A stretch of DNA of 50,092 bases, from contig NZ_AUTQ01000081.1 in the NCBI RefSeq assembly GCF_000498095.1, positions 60,709 to 110,800 of the forward strand. Direction: 5' to 3'. The notes below the pieces were generated by a model, which saw only the letters and a list, made by a program, of their open reading frames with translations, searched no databases and was not told where the DNA came from. Both the position numbers and the translations under genes were made by a program. This document shows, one piece after another, positions 9,501-17,562 of the stretch (the first letter of the stretch is position 1; each line of letters begins with the position of its first letter). Source of the DNA: Pseudoalteromonas sp. TB64. GTDB taxonomy: Bacteria; Pseudomonadota; Gammaproteobacteria; Enterobacterales; Alteromonadaceae.

Positions 9501-10010
9501 TTACACCTTGAGTGTATAAATAAGGTCGTCATATAATTCATTATTAATTGTATGCACCTGAAATAGCGTGTCGGTAAGTGTTAATCCGCACTTGCTAAGT
9601 ACATTTTCGGAGCCCTTATTACCGCGAGTAACTACCCCTTTAAACTGTGTAATACCGCATTGCTTCCACGCCCACTCTATAACCGCTCTTAATGACTCAG
9701 TCGCATAACCTTTACCAAAATATGAGGGTAAAAATAAATACCCTAACTCAGCTGTAATTCCATCATACGTAAAACCGCTAACACCAATTACTTGCTCGGT
9801 TTCATTATTTATAACAGCTAAACATAACGGGTGCTGTTCACTCGGATACCATGCTGGTAAACGCTGCTCAAACCGCTGCCTAACAAATACTTCCTTTGGC
9901 TCATCAAAACAATGTAAAAGTACTTTAGGCTCTCGATGGAGCTGTAAAAAAATAGCCCAATCGACTTCATTGATTTGACGCATACTTAATCGTTCTGTAA
10001 ATAACTGCAT
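9501..10010 (-). CDS. GNAT family N-acetyltransferase (RimJ/RimL type)
   Basis: A 169-residue acetyltransferase that transfers an acetyl group from acetyl-CoA to an amine. The order of elements is that of RimJ/RimL-like proteins: LFTERLSMRQI at the N-terminus, VIGVSGFTYD, then ELGYLFLPSYFGKGYATE, where the acetyl-CoA pyrophosphate loop reads FGKGYA, and a C-terminal GNKGSENVLSKCGL motif. An upstream in-frame TTG (to 10079) is open but has no ribosome-binding site; the ATG at 10010 has GGAAGG and AAAGGG upstream and begins where the family normally begins. The substrate is unknown. Confidence 0.85.
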   Translation of the reverse strand: MQLFTERLSMRQINEVDWAIFLQLHREPKVLLHCFDEPKEVFVRQRFEQRLPAWYPSEQHPLCLAVINNETEQVIGVSGFTYDGITAELGYLFLPSYFGKGYATESLRAVIEWAWKQCGITQFKGVVTRGNKGSENVLSKCGLTLTDTLFQVHTINNELYDDLIYTLKV

Positions 10011-10084
10011 ATACCCTTTACCTTCCAGAAAACTTAAATAACCTGAAACACCATAACAACGAGGCTTTACAAATTCCAAGCAAA

Positions 10085-10119
10085 AAAATACCGCTTACTT
10101 AGCAAGTGAGCGGTATTTT
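10085..10119 (-). terminator. fabB: Rho-independent terminator of fabB
   Basis: A 16-bp stem with one G-T pair (10085-10100 / 10104-10119) and 3-base loop, followed on the minus strand by a run of T, lies 24 bases past the fabB stop. Confidence 0.85.
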
Positions 10120-10142
10120 AGTAATTAGTTTATAAAAACTTA

Positions 10143-11354
10143 TTACGCTTTGTATTTACTCATAACTAAAGTGGCGTTTGTGCCACCAAAGCCAAAGCTA
10201 TTTGACATAACTGTATTTATTTCAACATCACGACGTTCAGTCACAATATCAAGACCAGCAGCTTGTTCATCTAACTCATCAATATTAATTGAAGGTGCTA
10301 CAAAGCTGTGCTCTAGCATCAATAATGAGAAAATAGCTTCGTGAACACCAGCAGCACCAAGTGCATGCCCTGTCATTGCTTTAGTTGCACTGATCATTGG
10401 TGACTTACCACCAAATACTTCTTGAATCGCGCCTAACTCTTTAACATCGCCTACAGGTGTTGATGTGCCATGCGTATTTAAGTAATCAATGCTGTCTACA
10501 TCTTTCATAGCTTGGCGCATACAACGTGCTGCACCTTCGCCTGATGGAGCAACCATATCGTAGCCATCAGATGTTGCACCGTAACCAACAATTTCGCCGT
10601 AGATGTGAGCGCCACGAGCAAGTGCATGCTCAAGCTCTTCAACCACAACAATACCGCCACCGCCAGAAATTACAAAACCGTCGCGATTTGCATCATACGT
10701 ACGAGATGCTTTTTCTGGTGTTTCGTTATACTTAGTAGAAAGTGCGCCCATAGCGTCAAATTCCATTGCAAGTGTCCAGTGTAGTTCTTCACCGCCACCA
10801 GCAAATACAACGTCTTGTTTACCAAGTTGAATTTGCTCTACCGCGTTACCAATACAATGCGCCGATGTAGCACATGCAGAGCTAATTGAGTAGTTAACGC
10901 CTTTAATTTTAAATGGTGTTGCTAAACATGCAGACGTGGTGCTTGCCATAGTACGCGGTACCATATAAGGACCTACGCGTTTAACGCCTTTTTCACGTAA
11001 AATATCTGCAGCTTCTACTTGCCATTTAGACGAACCACCGCCAGAACCAACAATAATACCAGTGCGCTCATTTGATACTTGGTCGTCAGACAAACCTGAG
11101 TCTTCAATTGCTTGCGTCATTGAAATATAAGAATAGGCAGCAGCATCACCCATAAAGCGCATTGCTTTACGGTCAACATGCGCTTTAACATCAATATCAA
11201 TTTTTCCTGATACGTTACTGCGTAACTTATAATCAGCAAATTCTTGGTTAAAAGCGATACCACTTTTGCCAGTTTTTAACGATTCTAATACTTCTTCTTT
11301 GTTGTTACCAATGCTTGATACAACACCAATACCTGTAATTACAGCTCTTCTCAT
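10143..11354 (-). CDS. fabB: Beta-ketoacyl-ACP synthase I (FabB)
   Basis: A 403-residue condensing enzyme that elongates acyl-ACP with malonyl-ACP; FabB is specifically needed to extend the cis-3-decenoyl intermediate of unsaturated fatty acid synthesis. The catalytic triad is visible: Cys161 in [11 protein letters not shown], His295 in NTHGTSTP, and His330 in [12 protein letters not shown]. The C-terminal [11 protein letters not shown] loop is typical. Length is nearly that of the E. coli enzyme. The gene is divergent from mnmC, the same arrangement as in Enterobacteria. A FabR-like palindrome lies upstream. Confidence 0.96.
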   Translation of the reverse strand: MRRAVITGIGVVSSIGNNKEEVLESLKTGKSGIAFNQEFADYKLRSNVSGKIDIDVKAHVDRKAMRFMGDAAAYSYISMTQAIEDSGLSDDQVSNERTGIIVGSGGGSSKWQVEAADILREKGVKRVGPYMVPRTMASTTSACLATPFKIKGVNYSISSACATSAHCIGNAVEQIQLGKQDVVFAGGGEELHWTLAMEFDAMGALSTKYNETPEKASRTYDANRDGFVISGGGGIVVVEELEHALARGAHIYGEIVGYGATSDGYDMVAPSGEGAARCMRQAMKDVDSIDYLNTHGTSTPVGDVKELGAIQEVFGGKSPMISATKAMTGHALGAAGVHEAIFSLLMLEHSFVAPSINIDELDEQAAGLDIVTERRDVEINTVMSNSFGFGGTNATLVMSKYKA

Positions 11355-11429
11355 GGGTAATTCCCTTAGCTTAATACTAAATTGTGTTCTATTTTACGCG
11401 AATTTAATCACCTAAGTGGTCCGCTTTCT

Positions 11430-11447
11430 AGCGTACACTTGTACTCT
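11430..11447. promoter_or_regulatory. FabR-like operator upstream of fabB
   Basis: AGCGTACA-CT-TGTACTCT is an 18-bp palindrome with one mismatch and resembles the FabR operator known upstream of fabA and fabB in gammaproteobacteria. It lies about 76 bases upstream of the fabB start. A partial FadR-like half site (GTGGTCCG, about 11416-11423) is adjacent. Identification is by resemblance only. Confidence 0.6.
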
Positions 11448-11535
11448 GAACTGCTAGCTTATAAATAACGCCGGACTATTTCAAAGAAAACGCGTAAAAT
11501 AATTAAAAAATATTATTTGTAAAATTTAATTAATC

Positions 11536-13548
11536 ATGATCAAAAACGCTCAAACACACACTAATCACTTTAGTAAACCTGTTACTAATGATCTTGATTC
11601 TGCTTCTTTTTATGATAGTGACGCCTTAGTCAAATCTCATAATGTATTGTATGAGCAAAACAATATAGACACACGATTACAAAATCATGACCAACCATAT
11701 TTTGTCGTTGCCGAAACCTGTTTTAATAACGGTTTAAATTTTTTAAATGTATGGCAACGCTTTACTGACCACCTTGCACGGCAACAAGTTCAAAATCAAT
11801 TAGATAAAGGTGTTAAGCGACTACATTTCATCTCTTTTGACACCTGTGCGCTAACTGTAGCTGACTTATCAAAAATATTAAAAATGCATCCAGCAATCAA
11901 TAGTTTAAGTAAGCAACTAATTGAGCAATACCCTATTAACTTAGAAGGCTGCCATCGCCTAGAATTTAATAATGGCCTTGTTGTACTCGATTTATACTTT
12001 GGAGAAATAACCAATTTAATCAAAGTAATGAGTTATCCAAAAATAGGTATTGTTGATGCTTGGTTTTTAAATAATTCATCTACAAACACCATACCAAAGC
12101 ACTATCAGCAGAGCTTATTTAACGCCATTACCGATATAACAAAAACGGGCGCAACAATAGCCACATACGAAACAACTGAATGCCTTAACAATGAACTAGT
12201 TAAAGCCGGTTTTACAATACAAAAAGTAAAAGATTTTGCTTCTACAAAAAATGAAATATTAGTAGGTACGCTTAATAAAGCCAATAATATACAATCGGCT
12301 CCAGATTACTTTAGCCACGGCAACAGTTCACTTAAAAGTGTAGCGGTTATTGGCGGCGGCATTGCTAGTAGTTGTATTTTATATAGCTTGGCAAAGCGTG
12401 GGATCGAAAGCCAATTATTTTGTCAAGACTCAAAACCAGCAATGGGCGCATCGCATAACGTACAAGGTGCTATATATCCACATTTACAAGCTAAAAACTC
12501 GCCACACAGCGAATTATTTGCTCACAGTTTTTTATATGCTAAAAGGCTCTATAACCACTTACTCAATACTGGTTTTAGCTTTGATTACGATTGGTGCGGC
12601 GTATTGCAGCATGCAGTTAAGCAACCCCTAGCCGATAAACATCAAAATTTAGCACAAAAGCAATTATGGCCAAAATCGCTTATGCGAAACGTAACCGCGC
12701 AACAAGGTGACGAAATTGCAGGTATAAATACGGGTTACTCTGGTGTTTATTTTGAACAAGGTGGCTGGGTAAACCCACCGCAATTAGTAAATGCGATGCT
12801 AAATGCGGCAAACAACTTAACGCCATTTAAAAGCTCGTTTAATTGTAATATTGAACAGCTAGAAAAAACCGATGACGGCTGGTTTTTATCAACTAATGGT
12901 GAACGGCTAGGTCCTTTTAGTGATGTAATTATTTGTGCAGGCGAGCACAGTGACGCATTTGAGCAAACAAAATCACTACCCATTGTAGGCGTACGAGGTC
13001 AAGTGTCGCATGTTCAAGCAAGTGAGCAATCTCGCAAACTAAAAACAGTGCTTTGCCATAAAGGTTATTTTACCCCAGCTTATTTAGACCATCACTGTAT
13101 GGGTGCCACATTTGAAAAAAACAGTAAAAGCCGACAAGTTACCGAACAAGACAACATCACCAACAAAGAACAACTTCTGAGCTTTTATGATCAAAGCGAG
13201 TTTGCCACCAGCTTAGGTAACATAACGTCGGCAAAGGCCGCTGTACGCTGCAGCTTTATTGACCACTTGCCAATGGCTGGAGAATGGGCGCAACAGAGTG
13301 ATTATATAACTGCTTTTGCTAATTTACGTTTAGGTAAACGTTATCAGTATCAACCGCTAAATAAACCACAGCAAGGGCTACATATTTTTACCGGTTTTGG
13401 AGCACGCGCATTATGTAGTGCGCCACTTAGCAGTGAGCACTTAATAAGCAGTTTAAATAACGAGCCTCGCCCATTAAGCGAACGGGTAAGCCAAGCTATA
13501 CACCCTGCACGCTTTATAGTGCGAAATTTAATGCGAAATAAAATTTAA
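11536..13548 (+). CDS. mnmC: MnmC tRNA wobble-uridine modification enzyme, with degenerate methyltransferase motifs
   Basis: A 670-residue bifunctional protein. The N-terminal part (about 1-255) corresponds to the SAM-dependent methyltransferase making mnm5(s2)U34, and the C-terminal part (about 265-670) to the FAD oxidase that removes the carboxymethyl group of cmnm5(s2)U. The oxidase half looks intact: the dinucleotide-binding VIGGGIASS, VRGQVSH, AAVRCSF.DHLPMAGE and FTGFGARALCSAPL. In the methyltransferase half the expected SAM loop GFGTG reads CFNNG (62-66) and the DAWFLDGFAP active-site segment reads DAWFLNNSST (174-183), losing the Asp. The frame is uninterrupted, so the domain is retained but possibly inactive. 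It is divergent from fabB as in E. coli. The ATG lacks a strong Shine-Dalgarno. Confidence 0.9.
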   Translation: MIKNAQTHTNHFSKPVTNDLDSASFYDSDALVKSHNVLYEQNNIDTRLQNHDQPYFVVAETCFNNGLNFLNVWQRFTDHLARQQVQNQLDKGVKRLHFISFDTCALTVADLSKILKMHPAINSLSKQLIEQYPINLEGCHRLEFNNGLVVLDLYFGEITNLIKVMSYPKIGIVDAWFLNNSSTNTIPKHYQQSLFNAITDITKTGATIATYETTECLNNELVKAGFTIQKVKDFASTKNEILVGTLNKANNIQSAPDYFSHGNSSLKSVAVIGGGIASSCILYSLAKRGIESQLFCQDSKPAMGASHNVQGAIYPHLQAKNSPHSELFAHSFLYAKRLYNHLLNTGFSFDYDWCGVLQHAVKQPLADKHQNLAQKQLWPKSLMRNVTAQQGDEIAGINTGYSGVYFEQGGWVNPPQLVNAMLNAANNLTPFKSSFNCNIEQLEKTDDGWFLSTNGERLGPFSDVIICAGEHSDAFEQTKSLPIVGVRGQVSHVQASEQSRKLKTVLCHKGYFTPAYLDHHCMGATFEKNSKSRQVTEQDNITNKEQLLSFYDQSEFATSLGNITSAKAAVRCSFIDHLPMAGEWAQQSDYITAFANLRLGKRYQYQPLNKPQQGLHIFTGFGARALCSAPLSSEHLISSLNNEPRPLSERVSQAIHPARFIVRNLMRNKI

Positions 13549-13558
13549 ATGACATTTA

Positions 13559-13595
13559 TGCAGGTTAAATTAATCACCTATAACTTTAACCTGCA
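13559..13595. terminator. Hairpin between convergent mnmC and OmpA-like gene
   Basis: An 11-bp perfect inverted repeat (13559-13569 / 13585-13595) with a 15-base loop. It has no strong T-tract, so it may be a weak terminator or only a structural barrier between the convergent genes. Confidence 0.4.
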
Positions 13596-13615
13596 TGTAA
13601 ATTGAATAAATAAAA

Positions 13616-15094
13616 TTATTTAGAATTAGATAATCGTTCAACTAATTCAACACGGCGATTTAGTTCACGCCCTAAATCATTTTTGTTAGTTGCCACTGGT
13701 GAGTAAGGACCCGCGCCTTGAGCTAATAACCTTGCTTTAGCTACCCCATAATCAGTAATTAATGCGTTAACAACTGCATCAGCACGACGCTTTGAAAGGT
13801 TTAAATTATAATCAGGTGAGCCCTTATCGTCAGTATGACCAACAACATATAAACTCAATTTTTTATTTTTTTTCATTACTTCAGCTATAATATTTAACGC
13901 CTGTTCAGATTCAGCTTTAATAGTGGCTTTATCATAATCAAATAAAACACCGTAAATAGACGCCTTACCTTTTTGCTCTAACTGCTCAAGTACTTTATCA
14001 CTGTTCATTTTTATTAAGCCTGTCACTAAGGGCTCTGTACGAGCAACAACAAGCTGAATACGAGATTCTCCTTGGTAATTACCTATAAAAAAAGCAACGT
14101 AAGTAGTTTGCTCATTTACAGTGTTTTTCATAACTTGATATCTAGGTGATCGAAAGTAATTACTAACAGATTTAATTGCCAGCTTATCGCCTAATGCTTG
14201 AATCTCTGCTCTTTTTTTACCGCATTCATCTTTTTGACAAGAAAATACGGTTTCAAAACCTTCTTTGGTTAAAGCGCTCACATAGTTATGATAAATTTTT
14301 AGCGTCGATACTTTATTCGTAATATAAGTAATTCGCGTTAAATCTCCTGTAACATCAAGCATAGGAAAAGCATTCGTTTTTTTATCAGACTTGCCAATTG
14401 GGATACTAAACTCCTCATAATCAACATTTTGATAATCCTCAATATAACTCCCCAGATAACGACTTAATAAGGGATGATCTACTGAGCCCCTTAAATCTTT
14501 TTTTGTAGCTTTTACTATTTTATTGTCTTGGGTTTTAAATGCCTTAATGTCTGCTTTAACCAACCCCGTTTCAATTTCTTTTATATCTACCGTTGTTAAC
14601 AACACTTTCGTCGTATTTTGATATTGACCCACAAACAATGAAACTGCAGCATTAGGTTCATCACTTTTTGTAGCATAAATATAGTATGGCTTTCTGTAAT
14701 TATTATGAACTTCAAAGTAGCTAGATTTTTCAGCTAATAGTTTATATTCACGCTTGGCGTAACAATCGTTTAAAGAGCATGTATACAAAACTTTAAATCC
14801 AGCATCACTTAAAGCGCTTTTGTAGTTTTCCATTACCTTTAAAGAAGCAACATTTTTTACTTGATAAGAAAAATGACTTACATCACCAATAAATGTTTTA
14901 TATTCAAACTGCTGAGATTTTTTTAGTGCAGGGTTAAAGGCTGATACAAGTTGTGTTTCTTCGCCCGCTAAAGTGACTTTCCTTTCTAGCTTTGCATCGG
15001 GGTAAGCCGATAATAATGGTTTTGCTTGCAGATTAAACATGCAGCACAGGTAGGTAGTACAAAGTAAAAGTACTTTGATAGTATTATTTTTCAT
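13616..15094 (-). CDS. Tandem DUF4892-like / OmpA C-terminal domain protein
   Basis: A 492-residue envelope protein. Residues 1-24 form a signal peptide ending at LQA. Two repeats of about 160 residues follow (about 28-185 and 205-365); each carries the pattern SxLKxxxNYxxAL...GFxxLxxC....C and a later FFVGQYQ/FFIGNYQ strand, which is how I recognise DUF4892. Residues about 378-490 form an OmpA-type peptidoglycan-binding domain with FDYDKATI, GHTDDKG and LSKRRADAV. The likely location is the periplasm, attached to peptidoglycan. DUF4892 has no known function, and two copies in one chain is notable. The gene sits between two copies of the mnmC 3' end, suggesting it was inserted there. Confidence 0.82.
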   Translation of the reverse strand: MKNNTIKVLLLCTTYLCCMFNLQAKPLLSAYPDAKLERKVTLAGEETQLVSAFNPALKKSQQFEYKTFIGDVSHFSYQVKNVASLKVMENYKSALSDAGFKVLYTCSLNDCYAKREYKLLAEKSSYFEVHNNYRKPYYIYATKSDEPNAAVSLFVGQYQNTTKVLLTTVDIKEIETGLVKADIKAFKTQDNKIVKATKKDLRGSVDHPLLSRYLGSYIEDYQNVDYEEFSIPIGKSDKKTNAFPMLDVTGDLTRITYITNKVSTLKIYHNYVSALTKEGFETVFSCQKDECGKKRAEIQALGDKLAIKSVSNYFRSPRYQVMKNTVNEQTTYVAFFIGNYQGESRIQLVVARTEPLVTGLIKMNSDKVLEQLEQKGKASIYGVLFDYDKATIKAESEQALNIIAEVMKKNKKLSLYVVGHTDDKGSPDYNLNLSKRRADAVVNALITDYGVAKARLLAQGAGPYSPVATNKNDLGRELNRRVELVERLSNSK

Positions 15095-15228
15095 GGAAAT
15101 TCCTTTTAAAGTATTAGTTCACGTTAGCACTATGCCTAATCAGCAAACTTAATTCAACGCTCCTTGTTTTTATATTGCATAACTTCATTAGTCTTTAAAT
15201 ATACAGGAAAATAGGGATGCTAATGTTT

Positions 15229-15363
15229 TGTAATGCACCACCTAACAGTAAGCAGTTTAAATAATAAATCCCCTCTTTAGCGAACGCGTAAGCCAAGCTA
15301 TACACCCTGCACGCTTTATAGTACGAGATTTAATGCGAAATAAAATTTAAATGACATAAATGC
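15229..15363 (+). pseudogene. mnmC: Duplicated, decayed 3' end of mnmC
   Basis: This stretch repeats the last part of mnmC (13414-13561). By hand alignment the core 15280-15357 matches 13478-13555 at 75 of 78 positions, including the stop codon and the bases after it. Upstream of the core the similarity continues with a 12-base deletion and a 2-base indel that break the frame, fading at about 15229. It cannot be translated as mnmC. A short hairpin (15360-15384) follows. The two copies form direct repeats around the DUF4892-OmpA gene. The bases between 15095 and 15228 hold nothing else that I recognise apart from that gene's likely promoter. Confidence 0.85.
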
Positions 15364-15416
15364 TTATTCCAGTAAAATAGGCATCAATAAAGGAAATTAT
15401 TATAAAAAGGACTCTC

Positions 15417-15740
15417 ATGAAAATTTTAATTGTTTTAATCACATTACTATCCACTATATCGTTCAATGCGCTAAGCCAAAACGTAACCGAAATTCCGCTT
15501 CCTGAAGAATTTGTTATAACAATGGATGTTACTGATGAGTACCCAATGATCCGCACTGGTTACTTAACTGATTCAATTGACACTATTACTGGCTTTTATA
15601 AAGAAAAGTTAGGAGAGCCTTTAAAAAACACGGGTAACAGCACTCATCACACTCTTTTTTATAACTACAAAGAGCATAAAATAAAAATTAGTTTGTACCA
15701 CCACAATTATGTGACTGAAGTTAGTATTATAATTGAATAA
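15417..15740 (+). CDS. Small secreted hypothetical protein
   Basis: A 107-residue protein I do not recognise. Residues 1-20 form a signal peptide (KILIVLITLLSTISFNALSQ), so the mature part of about 87 residues is periplasmic or secreted. It contains no cysteine and has a compact mixed pattern with PMIRTGYLTDSIDTITGFYKE and several Tyr/His-rich strands (NSTHHTLFYNYKEHK). The ATG is preceded by AAAGGA at 7 bases, supporting a real gene. It lies just after the duplicated mnmC tail, so it may be the original downstream neighbour of mnmC or part of the inserted DNA. Confidence 0.65.
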   Translation: MKILIVLITLLSTISFNALSQNVTEIPLPEEFVITMDVTDEYPMIRTGYLTDSIDTITGFYKEKLGEPLKNTGNSTHHTLFYNYKEHKIKISLYHHNYVTEVSIIIE

Positions 15741-15924
15741 AAAGTTCTAAAAAACAGTAAATAAAAAATTATTTTAATACCCTGTTAAGTATCTATTTTT
15801 ATATAAGGTGTTTTTTAAATTAATCTATCTAAACAGATTTTTTACCCTTTAAAAATAAATTAGCACCCCAAAGTCTTGTTATACGAAACATTAATATTCA
15901 ATCTCTTTTAAGAAGGAATTAATT

Positions 15925-16560
15925 ATGAACAAGACTCTAATTATTGGTTCAAGCGGTCAAATTGGTAAAATGACAACAGAACTATTGCTTAAAAACGAGC
16001 AGAATGTAGTTGCTCTTGTACGTGATAAAAGTAAGTTAAGTGACTTAGAAAGCCCCTTTTTAAATATTGTAGAGCAAGACCTTGAAGGTGATTTTAGTAA
16101 TGCGCTAAGTGGCTGTGACCAAGTTATTTTTGCAGCGGGTTCTGGTGGAAACACGGGTGATGATAAAACTGTTTTAATTGATTTATGGGCTGCCACAAAA
16201 GCAGCTAATTATGCAAAAGAGCACAACATTCAACATTTTATTATGGTGAGCTCTATTGGTGCAGACGATCCAGATTCAATTACCGGCGATTTAAAGCCTT
16301 ACTTAGTTGCCAAGCATATGGCTGATCAGCATTTAATTAATAGTGGATTAAATTATACAATTGTTCGCCCAGGGACACTTACTAACGACAAAGCTTCATT
16401 AGAAGTAACAACAGAGCGCCCTAAAGATCGAGATAAAGCTAAAATAAGCCGTGAAAACGTAGCAAATGGATTGCTGCACATAGCAACCAACAGCCCAAGC
16501 AGCAGCCGTATATTTGAACTATTTGATGGCGACAAGCCAGTTAAAGCTGCCGTTAAATAA
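15925..16560 (+). CDS. NAD(P)-binding atypical short-chain dehydrogenase (NmrA/YhfK-like)
   Basis: A 211-residue Rossmann-fold protein. The nucleotide-binding loop reads GSSGQIGKM at residues 8-16, a variant of the GxxGxxG motif of atypical SDRs, followed by VALVRDKSKL, which selects the cofactor phosphate. HFIMVSSIGAD and the YLVAKHMADQHL segment correspond to the Ser and YxxxK positions, although the Tyr is displaced. The RPGTL motif near residue 150 is typical of NAD(P)H-binding family 13 proteins. Such proteins act as oxidoreductases or redox-sensing regulators. The ATG has an AGGAAT site. It is monocistronic; the substrate is unknown. Confidence 0.85.
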   Translation: MNKTLIIGSSGQIGKMTTELLLKNEQNVVALVRDKSKLSDLESPFLNIVEQDLEGDFSNALSGCDQVIFAAGSGGNTGDDKTVLIDLWAATKAANYAKEHNIQHFIMVSSIGADDPDSITGDLKPYLVAKHMADQHLINSGLNYTIVRPGTLTNDKASLEVTTERPKDRDKAKISRENVANGLLHIATNSPSSSRIFELFDGDKPVKAAVK

Positions 16561-16587
16561 GCTGATGGAAGCTAAATAAAACTGCTA

Positions 16588-16616
16588 GTTAATGCAAAGG
16601 AATGCTTTGCATTAAC
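16588..16616. terminator. Hairpin between convergent SDR and TauE genes
   Basis: A perfect 12-bp inverted repeat (16588-16599 / 16605-16616) overlapping the stop codon of the TauE gene. There is no clear T-tract, so termination strength is uncertain. Confidence 0.5.
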
Positions 16617-17370
16617 CTAGTACTACACCAATACCCTGCCAAGCTAACTGTAATGCGAGTAGTGTCAAAATAAATTTAAAAACACGCTTAAATTTATCTG
16701 CTGGCATACTGTGTAATAACTTAATTCCTAACCACGTCCCCACTGCACCACTCAAAACCATTGCACTAATTAAAGGTAACCATTGCCAAAAACTAAAACC
16801 AACCGCCCCATATATAATCGCTTTAAGTAGATGTTGAACAGACATAATACTAGAAAATGTTGCTGTATATTTTAACTTGCTATAGTCACTAACATACAAA
16901 CAACTGCCAACTAACGGACCACTCGCCCCTGCAAACATACAAATAAAAGTAGTCACTAACCCTGCCCCAAAACGCCAGATAATTGAGTCGGTTTTAATTA
17001 CAGGTTTTTTACCCCAGAGTAAATAAATAACAAAAATACCAACAATCAACTTCATTACATCAAGCTTTATATCGGTCATTACAAGGCTTGATAATAAAGC
17101 ACCTGCTATACCTCCAAATGTAAAATAAACAAACATACTTTTATCTATATGCTTAAAGCTCAATAATAAACGGTTTGTATTTGAACCTAACTGCACCAAA
17201 CCGTGCACAGGCACAACAACCGACATAGGCATTACTGATGCCATAACGACCAACAACATCAAACCACCACCAGCCCCAAACGCAGCCGATATAAAAGAAG
17301 TAACGCCAGAGAGAATAATAAGGAGCAAGGCAAATAGTGGCGAAATTAAATCACTAGTAAATAAATCCAT
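16612..17370 (-). CDS. TauE/SafE family permease (sulfite/organosulfonate exporter-like)
   Basis: A 252-residue inner-membrane protein with seven to eight hydrophobic helices. The family marker is the first repeat, SFISAAFGAGGGLMLLVVMASVMP (about 24-48, quoted in two parts: SFISAAFGAGGG and LMLLVVMASVMP), and a second Gly-rich repeat at FAGASGPLVGSCLYV (about 141-155). TauE/SafE proteins move anions such as sulfite, sulfoacetate or thiosulfate, but substrates vary and no sulfur-metabolism gene is next to it, so the substrate is open. It is transcribed alone toward the SDR gene and is divergent from the YHYH lipoprotein gene. Confidence 0.85.
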   Translation of the reverse strand: MDLFTSDLISPLFALLLIILSGVTSFISAAFGAGGGLMLLVVMASVMPMSVVVPVHGLVQLGSNTNRLLLSFKHIDKSMFVYFTFGGIAGALLSSLVMTDIKLDVMKLIVGIFVIYLLWGKKPVIKTDSIIWRFGAGLVTTFICMFAGASGPLVGSCLYVSDYSKLKYTATFSSIMSVQHLLKAIIYGAVGFSFWQWLPLISAMVLSGAVGTWLGIKLLHSMPADKFKRVFKFILTLLALQLAWQGIGVVLG

Positions 17371-17562
17371 GTTTAAACCTTAATTTAATAGAACCACAAT
17401 AATGAAGATTAATAATAACTCGGTCTACCGCTATTTTTTTAAGCTTATTGTTATTATTGGTAACGACCGCTTTTGCACTGCGTAATGTTTCTTAATTCTT
17501 GCACTTTGTTTGCACATTTAACAAATATTATACATTCAACTTAATTTATTTGGATTTACCCC

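Noticed and set aside
10019..10079. N-terminal extension of the GNAT acetyltransferase gene to the TTG at 10079
   Set aside because: No ribosome-binding site is present upstream of the TTG, while the ATG at 10010 has one and matches the family start.
12350..12631. A plus-strand ORF of 93 codons inside mnmC with hydrophobic stretches
   Set aside because: It lies in another frame within a well-supported coding sequence, has no ribosome-binding site, and resembles no known family.
15360..15384. Hairpin just after the mnmC tail copy as a possible terminator of the 15417 gene
   Set aside because: It precedes that gene on the same strand; it more likely is an old terminator of the ancestral mnmC copy or a chance inverted repeat.
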